DNA of 64,000 nucleotides from Diprion similis (GCF_021155765.1 NC_060105.1:1860001-1924000); one strand, 5' to 3'. Shown: positions 12,725 to 25,646, numbered from the stretch's first letter. The notes: generated by a model from the sequence alone, not told the origin. Numbers and translations are program-made.

Positions 12725-15299
12725 TATATATGTATATATTTTTTTTTTTTACGTAATATTGGCCGCGTTAAATTGCGCAGAGTTTGAAATTTTCTTTTAG
12801 AAAACTTTAGGGGGGAAAGAGGGACGGTTAGAGAAGTGTTTAAATGTTCAAAGTACGAAGCGCACGGTTTTGCGGTGAAAGAGAAGCTGGAGTGGAAAGC
12901 TTTGTGAAGGTAAGATGCGGGGCTAAGTGTATAACTTTTTTACGGAGTAGCGGTGCTGACTCTGGAATATCGATCGTGCGAATCCAGACTCGAGTTCTCG
13001 CTTATTCGCTGCTGCTGCCATACTACCTATATAATATGCGTCACGGGAAAGGGACGCATTTTTTACCTACCTTTGCTATTTTCGCCAAGAAGGAAAAAGA
13101 AGATAAAGAAAAAGAAGAAATATATTTCATTTGATGATTCGATTTTCCAAATTTACACCAATCTTTCGCCGTTTTTATTTTTTATCACATCTTTGCAGAG
13201 TCTGTGTCTCACTTCTACACGGATTTTCCACCATTTTTACAAAGAACCAACTTGTGTACACCTTTGGTTTTCTTTCTTCTTCTTCTTCGGTACTTTCAAA
13301 TTCTCAATTTTCCAGGGGTAAGAAAGAAAAAAAAAAAAAAATTGTTTCAAAATGGTGACATTCGTGTTTACTCATTAATCATTATCAGATTCGTTCGCAA
13401 TACATATTACACAGTCAGGAGTGTGAAATTGTGATGAAAAAGTCGAGTTTCACGATCTAAAATTCCGTTGTAATCTGTAGGGTCGAAGGAAAAAAATGGA
13501 AGATAATAAACCGGCTATATGGAGACGGAAATAAATCCATTTAGTGGGTATCATATACTGCGTAGTATTACATAGATATATATATATATATATGTATATA
13601 TTATATCTATAGCATGGCGATGAGAGGAGTGGCGCAGATCGCGAACAGCCGGGAGGAATAAGAGGGACCCTTGACTGTAAACCCTTTTAAGTGCGGAGGC
13701 GTAGATCCCGGGCAACGTCACGTTTCCTCTCCCCCTTCCCTTCCCTCTCCCCATCTCCCGCTTCCTCTTCCTCTTGTAGAGAATGATGGAAAATTCTCGG
13801 AGTCAGTGATCGATCGATTTGATCGATGTCAATACACGCAGTTTGTCAATTCGTTTTTACGAGCCAAATTTTGTTCTTCTTTTCATCCGATCTGCGCTCT
13901 CAATTTCTTTCTCGGTTTGATTTTGTTCGTAGAAATTAATTGGGCGGGTCGGGAGGGGGGTGGGGGGTGGGGGGAGGGGGGAGGGGGGGGGGTGAAGAAG
14001 GGATATTATTTGTTATAATATACTTGCTACGTTATGATTATTTACACAGTCTTCTTAGCTAAGATTTTTCTTATTGTATTAATAAAAACGCTTTTGTTAC
14101 TTACCCCGTGAAAAAATTTTTTTTTTTTTTTTTTTTTTACTTTGAATTAGCAGGATTTGCCAATTTGCGTCATTGCGTCTAATGCGGCGAGAAATGAGAA
14201 ATTTGACGAGTAGAATATGTTTGCGTTTTCAATCCTCGATTCGAACCTTAAAGCAAAGTGTTCACTGTCTCTTCTCCATAGGTATCTAAGGATCTTATTG
14301 TTAAGATTTTCCCGAACGTAAAATGTCGAAGTGACATCTCAGCAACACGTCAGACGTTTCAAGTTAACTACAAGTATCTACATACTTACAATAGATGCGG
14401 CGAAAGAAACAAGCCAGCAGTGATTAGGTGAACAATGGCTTGTTGTTATCGACAACAGCTTTACATACATACATATATATATATATACACATATATTATA
14501 TAATGCATATATGCAAGTATGTACTTGAAACGCAACACAATATTATAAGGGCTGATTCGAATACGACTTGACGTGCAATATTACCCTTATGAGCCGTGTG
14601 AATGGGGAAAATTTCAATACCGTTAATTTTTCCTGCAGTCACCGAGGAAAGTGATTGCGAATTGTAATTATTTATACACAATTAACAGGTATACAGAATT
14701 GAATTCGATGATGGTTCGATGAATTTCACGAAGTTGAAGTTGTTTAACGCAATCGCAAAGAAACATGGAGTGAAAAAAAAATTACTCTCTTCTCAATTTC
14801 ATCAAGATTTCCAAATATATGAATGTGTGTGTGTGTTTTTTTTTTTCTTTTTTTTTAACGTTACTGACTTCATCACGATTGAATTTTGGTCGATAAGATC
14901 GATAACTTTGAAGTCGATAAGGTCGAAAAAAAAAAAAATAATGATTGCGGTGTTGGTGATTTGTTTTTTTTTTTTTTTTTTTTTTACTTTTTTTTTTTTT
15001 TTTACTTTTTCCTCCCACAATCTCTGTTTTCGTTCAAACCGCGCACTTCTTGTGGAATATTTTCATAGATTTTTTTGCATCGGCAAAATAAAGTCAGCGT
15101 TGAATGAATAAAAAAAAATTGATAAAGAAGGAAAAAAAAAAACTTTGATATCTATATCGAAGTGTCTGAAACGCTTGTACGATGATACTTAATATATATT
15201 CATCATCGAGTCTAACATTTGAGAGTACAAAAGTGAAAGTTGTTGACTATATATAATAATAATAATAATAATATATACATTTATCAAGTATGCACAGTA
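12725..15299. other. Non-coding stretch with G-rich tract
   Basis: No supportable gene. Open frames at 12844-13434 and 13671-14018 have no family signature and end in low-complexity runs. A dense run of G blocks lies at 13942-13992, and poly-T/A runs lie at 14108, 14838 and 14964-15004. Confidence 0.55.
13942..13992 (+). repeat. G-block tract, quadruplex-prone
   Basis: About 50 bases consist almost wholly of G blocks of three to ten separated by single T or A bases. This satisfies the usual G-quadruplex pattern many times over. Whether it folds in vivo cannot be told from sequence. Confidence 0.7.
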
Positions 15300-15943
15300 G
15301 ACTGTATCAAAAAAATTAACTTTTTTTTTTTTTAATGGTATACTGAAAATATTGTTCAAGATGACGAAAAAGAAATACCATAAGAATTTCAGATTTTAAT
15401 ATTGATATTTAGAGGTGCCTCATCGCGATTTTCTACTTTCCATAAGAATAACATGGCAAAAATTGTTCTTGCTCCTTGCGATTTTTATAACTAGATAACG
15501 ACGCGTCGTACAGAAAATTCATAAACATGTTTTTGTAGGAAATTGAACGTTTTACAAAAAAGGTGCCTTGTCATTTTACGATAAATCTACTCCTTCAAAA
15601 GTTATTTGAGGTCCTTTGTTGATGTTTGACCTCAAATAACTTTTGAAAGAATAGATTTATCGTAAAATGACAAAAGACATTTTTTGTAGAACGTTCAATT
15701 TCCTACAAAAGCATGTTTACCAATTTTCAGTACGACGCGTCATTATCTAGTTATAAAAATCGCAAGGAGCAAGAACCATTTTTGCCATGTTATTCTTATG
15801 GAAAGTAGAAAATCGCGATGAGGCACATCTAAATATCAATATTAAAATCTGAAATTTTTATGGTATTTCTTTTTCGTCATCTTGAACAATATTTTCAGTA
15901 TACCATAAAAAAAAAAAAAATAGTCAATTTTTTTTATACAGTC
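15300..15943. mobile_element. 644 bp near-perfect hairpin element, family D
   Basis: The element starts GACTGTATCAAAAAAATTAAC and ends in the inverse (...TTTTTTATACAGTC), with TA on both sides as a probable target duplication. The arms run the whole length and meet at a short loop near 15617-15630: AAAAGTTATTTGAGGTC pairs with GACCTCAAATAACTTTTG. Mismatches and small indels are few along about 315 bp. No open frame codes for a transposase. The near-identity of the arms implies recent insertion or ongoing arm conversion (inference). Confidence 0.9.
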
Positions 15944-16772
15944 TAAATTGCACAGTGTACTATATACCTACTCATACTCATACATAACACGGCGAATGAT
16001 CTCTTGGCGTTATTATTAAAACGGTGTTGTTATCGATTACGTGTGTTACTCGACGAGAGAGAAGGAGAGAAAGAGAGAGAGAGAGAAATAATAGCGCTGG
16101 CTGGCTGACTGCAGTTACAGCGACACAAGGACTGAAATCATCGTTGTTTATTCAAAGTACGTTACACAAATAAACAAATAGTCCTGTTAATCGCAAAGAC
16201 GTAAGATAATAACTCTATTATATCCCCATAGTATGTGACAGTTGGTGCATATGCGGTAATTATAACGAACGTACGTGTGTTGTGTTTTGTATTAATTGAT
16301 CTCAGCATGTCATCCACATTACATGGACTTATACTTACTAAAGGGATGTGTTTTTTTTTTCTTTTCTTTTTTTTTTTTTTTTTTAATAATCAAACCTCGA
16401 ACGTCATCGGTTGTTTGTTCGATCACAGGCGAAACCTTCTCACCTTTTTTTCACTTTATTAGTTTACTTTTATCTTTTTCTATTCTTCAACGCGGCACGA
16501 TACGAGAAATTTTGCCAAAAAATAACGCGAAATTTATTATCACTGTATTTAATTATCACACCTTAACGAACAAAACGCGTATATATAAGATAGAATTGTA
16601 AAAAAAGATATCCAGCAATTAATTATCGTGGCATATGTTTATTTATGGGAGTACGGTTAGTTATTTCAACCCTTCAACGAGAAGAATAGAAAAAACTCGT
16701 CTGCCTAGGTGAAAAAGGGAAGGGTTGGAAAAGAAAAGGAAGGGAAGGGGATGTTGCCGGTGTAGGACTCAC

Positions 16773-16896
16773 CTTGCGGCGGTGTCGTTATCTCGGAAGG
16801 ATCCGGCGCCCCGATAACTGGCCGGGACAGCAGCAGCCACCAGGAACCAACGAGGAGGACCCGGAGGGCGCAGCTTCGTCGTAACGACGCAGTCAT
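16773..16896 (-). CDS. First exon of an unidentified secreted or membrane protein
   Basis: The exon opens with an ATG and encodes 41 residues plus one base of the next codon, then reaches a strong donor (CAAG|GTGAGT). Residues 1-30 form a clear signal peptide: basic residues at 6-7 and 12, a Leu/Val/Trp-rich core (LRVLLVGSWWLLLS), then a small-residue cleavage region around Gly29-Ala30. The start of the mature part is Asp/Pro/Thr-rich. The ATG is the first in its frame. I found no following exon between here and position 1, so the rest lies off the left edge or in exons too short to recognise. The product is unknown; it is secreted or a type I membrane protein. Confidence 0.6.
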
Positions 16897-18184
16897 TTTA
16901 TAGGCAACAGCAGCTCTGATCACATCTCTTATTTACATTACACACTCGCAGCTGCAATTGTTATAGGAGATAGAAAAAAGAAGAAGAAGAAGAAGAAGAA
17001 GAAGAAGAAGAAACAGAGATTAATTCAATATCCTCCTACTCCCCCTCCTCCCGTTTCTTCTTCTTCTTCTTTTCTCCCACCGTTATATTTTATGTACGTC
17101 GTCGTCGTCACCCTCAAAATCACAGAGTATCGAGTATATATCACCTTTACTCTTTCAACTCGTATCATATGTTTATATACCCGTCTGTTTGTCTCTGTCT
17201 TTCTTTTTTTCTTTCTTTGTTTCTTTCTATGTGGGGTTGGTTGTAGGTATGTTTCACGTTTAATGGGAATGGCGAAATGGGATAGGACGAGCTTCAATCC
17301 TTGCTATCAAGAAGACCTCATATTTTATAACCGCCTTTCGGCCACACACCGATTCACCGGCTCTGCATGCGGCTGCTGCTTATACGATATACGAGTAACA
17401 TCCGCACATTCGATATCCACTTTTATACTGCGGCACTCCACTCCGAATGCCGTGGTCTTGCGGGTGGGTAACGAATTTGAAAATTCTCTTTTTTTCCCCT
17501 CCTTGGCCCCACGATTATAGTGTTTTTACTTTGTTTGTTTGTTCGTGTTTTTTTTTTCTAATTTAAAAAAAAAAATTTGTTTATTGTTGTTTTTTTTTTT
17601 TTTTCTTCTCTCTCTCTCTCTTATCACATTCACCGCCGGACGAATTTCACAGCGAGCTTTCGGTCGGGCGGTAGGCGTTGACGTTGACGTTAACGTTAAC
17701 GTTAACGTTCATGGAGCTTTGTTACAGGTCAGCACGTATCGTCATGTATTGGTTGCGAGCTTGCAACTCCGATTCTATCCAACGCCACGCGAAGCTCAAA
17801 CTGTCTTGACCCGAACCGACGCCGACGTCGACAACGACGACGACGACGACGGCGACGACGTCGCGACGATCATCGCGCAGACGCGTCACATTCGTCTACT
17901 ACAGTGTAGTGGCTTTATACAGCGCCGTTAAAAAATTGTCGAAATCTCCTCGACGTTCGAAATCCGATTCGTTGCTGATTTTTTTTTTTTTTTTTCTCTT
18001 CTTATTTTTCGGAAAAACCTTTTCGTTTTACAAAAAAATTCATCGACATTCAATGCGTGTATACGGATATTGTTAAGTTTAACATTTTATGCGTGTACGG
18101 AGTTTCGGTTTTTTTTTTTTTTTTTTTTTTGTCTCTCTCTTCAAATCTTTAAATTAAAAAATTTCGTCTTACGTATCACCTGCC

Positions 18185-18219
<35 letters not shown>

Positions 18220-19374
18220 TGAAAATTGAATGTTTTTGAAATGTCTACAAGAATATTGAGCAAAGATTCGTAGTAATACGATCAGTCCATCGTTTTCTCT
18301 CAAGAAAGTAGAAAAAAATTTATTCTCTCGATAAAAACTTTTCATTAAATTCAATTATAACAATTTGCCGAATGTTATTACTCTTTTATTACTCTAATAC
18401 CATTTTTTTCCATTTATTATTATTGTGTGAATCCGACTGTATCAGGTAGCGACGAGCGAGCTCGTTCCGTAGTTTCTCGACCCTAAGCCATGGCGAATAA
18501 AGCTCAGGCACCATGCATGCATGTACCTCATTTTCCTATACAACTTACCTCTGACTCACGGCGTTTTACGTTTAGCAGGAAACAAACTCGTCGGCGTAAA
18601 TAGTGTAGGTATCCCTGGCATGTATACATATATACATATATACATATACGTATAAACGACGTCTTTATGCCGTGCAATCGACGTAGGACAACTTTGGAAT
18701 TGCGTGTCTTTCTCTCTATTATTATTATCATTATCATTATTATAACCCCGCGTGTTAACAATATTATATATAGAGATATATAAAGTCTACCTGCGCAGTT
18801 TACGGTTCTGCCTGTATAATTTTTATAACTTGATATTAATCGAAAATTTGTTTATTATTATCATTATTGTTGTAGTTTGCTTCTGCTAATATAGAAATTT
18901 GTATTAAATAAGAATGATAAATAAACAAATAAACAGAAGTCGATGTGTGACGGCAAAAATGTGATGCGGTGGATTTAAAATAAGGAATGAAAAAAAAATA
19001 AAAAAAACGTAACAGGTCAACTAAATTCTGCACAGCTTTTATATGATGCATGGGAATTTCCTCAGCATGCATTATACATGTATTCGTTATATTGTGTATA
19101 TATGTATGTGTATGTGTGTAATTCGCTATCGAACGTCGACTGGTCGTCTAGACGAGGACCAGTTTCGGTATTCAGAGCAAATAACGTCAATCCGTGTTCC
19201 CTCTAGTCTTACAATTAGCACAAACGAGGTTGATTCGTCGCCTTCGTTTGCATTGTTTCTTATGTAAATTGTAAACATTTGAACACCTATACAGTTAAAA
19301 TCACCGTCTATCCACCTGTTTGCGAGATATTTGTAGGTCTTGTGTACATTAGGGTGTCCTTTACTCAGGGTGTT
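16897..19374. other. Upstream region of the 16.8 kb gene; non-coding
   Basis: This contains the probable promoter of the minus-strand signal-peptide exon. A GAA run lies at 16978-17012, and a more GC-rich, CpG-containing segment at about 17640-17900 holds the GACGTT/AACGTT array and a GAC-rich stretch at 17818-17865. Open frames of 130-142 residues at 17092-17931 are translations of this sequence and lack family features. The part from 17940 to 19374 is AT-rich with an AT run at about 18186-18218. Confidence 0.5.
17676..17709. repeat. Hexamer array GACGTT/AACGTT
   Basis: Tandem hexamers: two GACGTT units followed by AACGTT units. Each carries the ACGT core bound by bZIP factors. It sits about 780 bp upstream of the minus-strand signal-peptide exon. 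A regulatory role is only a possibility. Confidence 0.7.
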
Positions 19375-19904
19375 GACGAACTTTTGTTGCCCTATCCTCC
19401 CAAAATCAACTTCAAATATTTGTAAAATAATTATCTAATTTTTTCAAATTTTTTATGGTTAAAGTTTCTTTTCTTTTCTTTTTGGTATATATTTTATTGT
19501 AAGTGTAATAATGTTTAAAAAAAATTTTTAACCGTGAGGATTTAGTCGGCGTTAGTGCTACTGTCTGCGAAAAAATTCACATAATTATAACACGCAATCT
19601 CGACGAATTGCACACCCTCGTGATCTGTTTTTTTTTTTTTTTGCATTTAGAGGAAGTGCAATTCGTCTAGATTTGATGGTATCGTGATGTAAATTTTTTT
19701 TACAGATAGTAGCATTAATGCCTACTAAAACCTCGTGGTTAGAAATTTTTTTTTATTATTATTACTCTTGCAACAAAATATAAGAAACTTCGATCACAAA
19801 GTTGGATTATTCCAGAGTTGGGGTAGAAGTTTTAATAAAAAATTAAGCAATTGTTTTCGAATTATTTGAATTTGATTTCGGGGGTGGGGCGGCAAAAATT
19901 CGTC
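19375..19904. repeat. Imperfect fold-back element, family E
   Basis: The left segment GACGAACTTTTGTTGCCC pairs with the inverse GGGCGGCAAAAATTCGTC at the right end. Internally GTCGGCGTTAGTGCTACTGTC (about 19550-19571) pairs with the inverse of ACAGATAGTAGCATTAATGCC near 19704, and the Asn-free AT-rich centre includes a poly-T run. It is about 530 bp with no coding capacity. TA-type flanks are not clear, so the exact ends are uncertain. Confidence 0.6.
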
Positions 19905-21031
19905 TACATAATACACGTTTGTTTTTATACATACTCATGTTATTTATTCATTGTGTTATAGGTATAATTATAATAACTCCTCAATTATGATGAAAAAGAA
20001 AAATCTTAGTCTGTCCAATTATTCCATCATTTTATTCAAACCTATACGACGATATAAATATGTATAAAATTTATACTATCATCGATTTTTACAAAACGGA
20101 ATGAAATCAGCAAAAGTCTTTTAATTGAATCGATCTAACGATTTATGCAACATGATCGAGATAACCAGTTTATATTGAGATGTAACATCGTATTATGTGT
20201 AAGGCATATATACCTAATAGCATCTGTCTAGATAATTAATTGATTCGCTCATCGTCACGCAGCTTTCGAACAATCGTCGAGTTCAACTCGTTCATTTTTT
20301 TATAGCTAAGAAATTGTCACGAGACTAGGTCTGTACAACGTTTTGACTCGTATTTCGCTGCATGGATTAAGTAGGCTAATTTGCGAGCTTGACTCACGCC
20401 AATAAAGTTGGCACCTTTCTGCAATTACAATTCTGCGCGAAACATGCAAATTTTTGTTTATTTATTTATCTATTTATTTATTTATTTATTTATTTATCCA
20501 CTTTTGCTTTCACCGTTAAGATTAAATTTCACAACGCGTTATTGTAAAAATGAAATAAAATTTTCAATTACTGTTTCTGTCTTCGTGGTTTTTTTTTTTT
20601 TTTTTTATGTATTTTTTCTTTGAACAATTTTGGGCCTAGTTTGATATTTTATATATATACTCGTCGAGTTTATTTTTATTACGTCTTACGCGTAAAGTCT
20701 CTGAGACATTGGAGCTTCTTTTATGGGATTAACGCGAATAATTCTGTGGTAACAAACGTCGTTTATGGCCTTTACTCTACGGGGGCCCGTATTAAGGATT
20801 TACGAGATGTACAGTCCGGTGAAAAAATTGTCGAAACTAAAACGTGATTGTAAGTATTATATACATACCTATAGATATGTTTCAAATTTTTTTTCCAACC
20901 GACAAGGTAAAAAATAAAATCTGACAGCGATTTTCGAAAAATTCTTTTAACGAATCAAATGAGGGTTTATATTCATGTATTTTTTTACACTTTCTTGAGA
21001 ACAAGGATATATATATGTATATGTATATATA
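19905..21031. other. Non-coding stretch
   Basis: Nothing supportable as a gene. A TTTA tetranucleotide run lies at about 20456-20497. The short open frames are low in complexity. Confidence 0.5.
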
Positions 21032-21642
21032 TTAGGGTGGCGCAAAAAAACCGACAATTTTTTTTTTTTTTTGAGTCTCGTGTGACAAGATGTTAGTTTT
21101 TGATGTTGTGAGAGCCCACTCCAAAGGATAGATCGAGAAAAAAATTTTAAGAGGTCGCTCCAAATTTTTGAAAATGTTAAAAATCGTGAAAAAATTAAAT
21201 TAAAAAAATTATATTTTCAGTATTTTGTTTGATTTTTAATTCATGTCGTGGTGTATTGTTATCGATTCTTTCTTACTTGATTAAAGAAAAAAAAATTATG
21301 AAATATTAATATGAATATTAAAAGGTTGCTCGAAAAGATCTAAAGAAATGCACCAAAAAATTGAAAAAAAATTATGAGCAACCTTTCAAAATTCAAATTT
21401 TGAACTGAAACTTTCGGAAACTTATTTTTTTTTTCGTCTATAAAATTATACCGTAACGAGAATTTTTTTTTTTTTTAAATCGTTTTTTGTCGATTTCTGA
21501 CGTTTTAAAAAATGTGGAGCGACCTCTTGAAATTTTTTTTCTGAACTGTCCTTTGGAGTGGGCTCTTAAAAGATGAAAAACTAACATTTTGTCACACGAG
21601 ACTCAAAAAAAAAATAGTTGTTTTTTTTTTGTGCCACCCTAA
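21032..21642 (+). mobile_element. Palindromic MITE, family A, copy 2
   Basis: It starts TTAGGGTGGCGCAAAAAA and ends GTGCCACCCTAA, inserted into a TA dinucleotide run on both sides. It has the same interior and orientation as copy 1 (ATTGTTATCGATTCTTTCTTACT on the plus strand). The second arm differs from copy 1 by substitutions and homopolymer length. No coding capacity. Confidence 0.85.
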
Positions 21643-23089
21643 TATATATATTATTCAAAGTTCGAATTTTTAATGTATAAAAAAATTTTGCTTCACAGAA
21701 GCTGTTTTTCTTTATTTTTTCTTTTCTTTTTTCTTCTTCTTCTTCTAACTATATTTAAAACTTGATTATCATCTTCGGTAGTTATGAGGTCGTTTTGATA
21801 CCGTATCTTAGGTCACGTCCTTGACCTGAGTGTACCTACCCGCTACCTCCCGTACAAAATTAAGCAAGATACGCGGGGTTGGTTAACTGGCGCAATTCGC
21901 GGGGGGGAAAAAAAAATAAAATAAATCCGAAAAGAAATAAACTCGCGAAAATTCTCCAGCACACACGCAAGACATCGATTTGCCTACGTTTTTTGTCCCC
22001 CCAAACGTGCAGCCGCGGTTACGAAGTCACCTTTTTTTTTTAAGCACAGTCGAAAACCCCTTGCTGAGATGTTGTTGTTTTTGTTTTTCTGTTTTTTTTT
22101 TCTATCTTGCCAAATGATAATTAATATTACCACGGTAGAATAAAAGTCCTAACTTCCGAAATATTTTGTTCGCTTGAAATTTTTTTTTTTTATTCTCTTT
22201 CTCTCTTTATCGTTTCCTTCTTCCTCGTATCGAATTTCGCGAATATTCATTAGTCATCACGGTTACGTGTACCATAGATTGAACCTTTTAAGCTCGGCAA
22301 ACCGGTCATCGTTTGTTCTGCAAAATATAATATAGGTATATATATATGTATACATATAGATTCGTTCGCTCCAATTTTTTTCCCACTCTAGCCTCTTCTC
22401 ATATGTCAAGGAAGAGAAATCCATTAACGGTGTTACGTTGCTGTAAATGTACATATTTATATAACATATGTATGTACATACAACTAATTGTGGCAATTCG
22501 ATATTTATTATTTATCATACGGTTGTTATATATTTTTAATCCGAATCTGAAATTTTTTTTTTTTTCTCGTCCTATCCTTAAGTATTCTCCGTATGTAATA
22601 TCTGGTCCGTCGTGAGGTACACCATAATACACCTTAATTGTAAGAGGTGTACGAATATCCATCATATATTATAGTTATAGGCATCTACGAGACGTGAGGA
22701 GAAATATTAATCCATTCGAAAGATTAGAATTCGTGTCGAGAGTATAAATAAACCGGGGAAAGTATTCCGACCAACGTTTTTCACACTGCTGTGAAAAAGA
22801 AGAAAAAATGAATAAATAATTCATATTCTGTATTATGGAAATGATCGGTTGGTGGATTTTTTTTTCTTTTTTTTTTTTCTTCTTTCACACTTATTTTTAT
22901 TTATTAATAATCACAATCGCGTTAACATTTATGTCTATGTGTTTTTTTTTTTTTTCTCAATCTACGTCTATTAAGGTATAAAAAAATGAAAAAAAAACTC
23001 ATCCAAGTTTAAAAATATATATTACAACAATTGTCAGCGTAAATTCAAACGTATCGAAGCGTTTATACAATTTTTAAACACCATGTGTG

Positions 23090-23137
<48 letters not shown>

Positions 23138-23517
23138 TTTATTACGTATGAGTTGAAAAATTAAAGGAGTTTCGTGAAAGTTTGTCAATATTTACAGTAC
23201 GTTGACTATAGATGTAAGTGCAGTATTTTTTTTTTTTTTTTTTTGTTATCAATTTGCCTCACACTCATTATTTGCTTAATTTTCATACATAAATAATTCT
23301 AATTCAAAAGAATTAAATTCGAGCTTCGCTCTTTTGAGAATAACGCGATACCTCGATTTCGGCCAACTTATGGTATTTTAGCGATACACGATCGCCTATC
23401 GACTCCTGAGACACTGGCAATTAATATTCGAAAGAATATTTGAAAAGACAAAGATAAAAAAAAAAAAAAAAAAAAAAAAAAAACGTTCTCGAGTTTCGGA
23501 GATCGGTAGTATTTCTT
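21643..23517. other. Non-coding stretch 3' of the Reeler gene
   Basis: No gene is supportable. It holds a 42-base AT run (23093-23134) and a 27-base A run (23457-23483). The 3' untranslated region of the Reeler gene should begin at its right edge. I see no unambiguous polyadenylation signal close to the stop. Confidence 0.5.
23093..23134. repeat. (AT)n microsatellite
   Basis: About 21 uninterrupted AT units. Confidence 0.9.
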
Positions 23518-24891
23518 CTACTTTCCGAAACGAGCCGGGGGATTTTCCGGCAGCCTCCAGTCGGACCAGAAAGTTCCATAATCCTTAAGCACGGTGCCCC
23601 TGGAATGAAATGAAGAAATTCCTATAACATGTCCGTCAGAAGCTGCGCACGTGCTTGGAATTGCAAAACCGCGGAATCGACCTGACGAAATACGTGGAAG
23701 ATCGCGATCCAATAAATAACTTCCCGTAACGATCAATTTGTCTAATGGATCCCAAAAAAAAAAAAACAAAAAAAAAAAAAACAGTAATTCGCCAAATATA
23801 TCGCGTCACGTGTTCACTTCAAGAAATATTAAATTTCATCTGCGAAAAAATTAATCGCATCAATTCTTCGTCCAGCGCTGTCGATGAGTTGTAAAAAGTG
23901 AAAAGCTTGAGGGTTGAGATTAAGATGGGAGAGAAAAAAAAAAATTCAGACTCACTGCGTTCGCGAGACGGTTCAACGTTCGCGAAAGTTTTTTTTTTTT
24001 CTTACTGATTTTCATTTTTCTTTTTTTCTTTCTCTCCTCCGCCACTTTTTCGAAGACCGTTACTCAGCTGTGCGAAAGTTGTTGCTGATTTTTTCACTTT
24101 TCACTACTCATTTCTATTATTCACACATCAAGTCCGATCATCGATTATACGACTTTTGCTCGATTCTTATTTAGCGTGTAATTCAACACTGGAAATCTGA
24201 AATCTAACATTCCCCGTCATTATAATATACGATTCTAAACCCTTTTCACATGAAATTTACAAAAAAACACGCGTGAAGGAAAATTCTTATCCCAAGTTTT
24301 CCGGTTCCAACAAAAATTTGTGCCAAGAAAACAAAAAACCTTTAAAAAAAAAAAAACCAAGAAGACCGAACGATAAATTAAATTATCCCTGAATGATTGT
24401 GTTTTTTTTTTTTTTTCCTTTCTTCTTTTTCCTTTTTCTTTTGTTGTTGATGCTGTTGTTATTGTCATTATCGTTGTAGGCTTACCTGGGTGAAATTGTT
24501 AGGTTTACTCACGTAAAGTACACCCGACCTCGAGCGTTGTGGGGCGCGTTCCATATCAGGGTCGCCTGCTGTTTGTCACGAGGATCGGCGTGGGTCACTG
24601 CACTGCACTCGGCGTGAGTGTTTGTGTTTGGAGTCTGGGCCCAGGACCCGATCCAATTATCGGTGTGAGCGTCTCTCGCCTGGATAAAGAATCCTTTGAA
24701 AGTTGCTCCCTCGATGCTCACTGTGTCGTTAATAACGTTTCGTTTCAATAAAACGAAAGCATTCGCCAATAATTATTATCACAGTTATTGTGATAAACGT
24801 GTGTTAAATATGTAGAGAAAGATACGTCGTGCAGAGTTATTTGTCTTAAATCGATCATTTTTTCCCTATTAATCGAGTAAAATCGATTATT

Positions 24892-24923
<32 letters not shown>

Positions 24924-25512
24924 CAACTCGATCGATCGATTGACTCGATTATTTTTCCTTACAGTCGGTTTTTCGTATCGGTTGATATTTGTATGCGAAA
25001 TTTGTCATGCCTTGATGACAAAAAATGTGGGGTAAATTTTTTATTAAAATTTGACATATTGTACGAATATCTCTGATTGTAAATCACTAAAGAATTCCAT
25101 CGCAAATATTTAAGGTTCTTAATTTTTCTTTTACAATGCGATGAAGTTTTATTAAACATTTTCGAAAATAATTTTATAGCCTAACTATTAGACTTTTCCG
25201 GTCTGACCGTCTTTCCAGCGACCGAGTACATCTGACAATGAGTATAAAATTGAAAAACGAGCTCGAAAATTCATTCGATTTACCAGTTATCTGCGAACCA
25301 GGTCCGTATTCGGCAGAGGACGCCGTTATCGTGTATGGATTCGTCTCTCGGGGCTGCGGCCTGGCTTGACCATGATAGGGTTGATTAGGGCGAGGTTTCA
25401 CGCAGGCGTCGACGGGGGCTCCGTCGGGAAAACCAAAGACGAGGTTCACGCCAACGAGGAGTGAGAACAGGATCGTCGGAGTTGCGATCCGATCGATATT
25501 CGTCCAGGCCAT
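23518..25512 (-). CDS. Secreted Reeler-domain protein (defence-protein type)
   Basis: Three exons in matching phase: 25284-25512, 24513-24720 and 23518-23599, giving 172 residues. The start is the first ATG of a strong signal peptide (hydrophobic core about residues 13-26, cleavage near Gly27). The mature protein is essentially one Reeler domain: Cys37 near the start, then GATFKGFFIQAR, a GSW motif, ECSAVTHAD, a W-x-AP segment and the closing YGTFW strand of exon 3. Junctions read QIT-V-SIEG and YFT-GTV with GT-AG ends. Single-Reeler secreted proteins of insects, such as Noduler and the l(2)34Fc defence protein, are of this size and bind microbes or are induced by infection. That role is inferred from the family. 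A truncated MITE lies 134 bp upstream of the start. Confidence 0.9.
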
Positions 25513-25646
25513 TTTTTGATCCACGTAAACTATCTGCGGATGGTAATTTTATTCGACGATGGAGTTCGTTGTCGTTGTAGTAATTGTTGTAGTAGTTTAA
25601 AATTATGGTTTTAATTTTTTTTTACGATTTTCTCCATATATGTATA

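Noticed and set aside
14230-14250. tRNA-like B-box complement (GATTCGAACC)
   Set aside because: No matching A box, acceptor stem or anticodon arm at the right distance.
17092-17931. Open frames of 142 and 130 residues
   Set aside because: They translate CpG-rich promoter-like DNA and trinucleotide/hexamer arrays (poly-Asp, Val-Asn repeats), antisense to the upstream region of the 16.8 kb gene.
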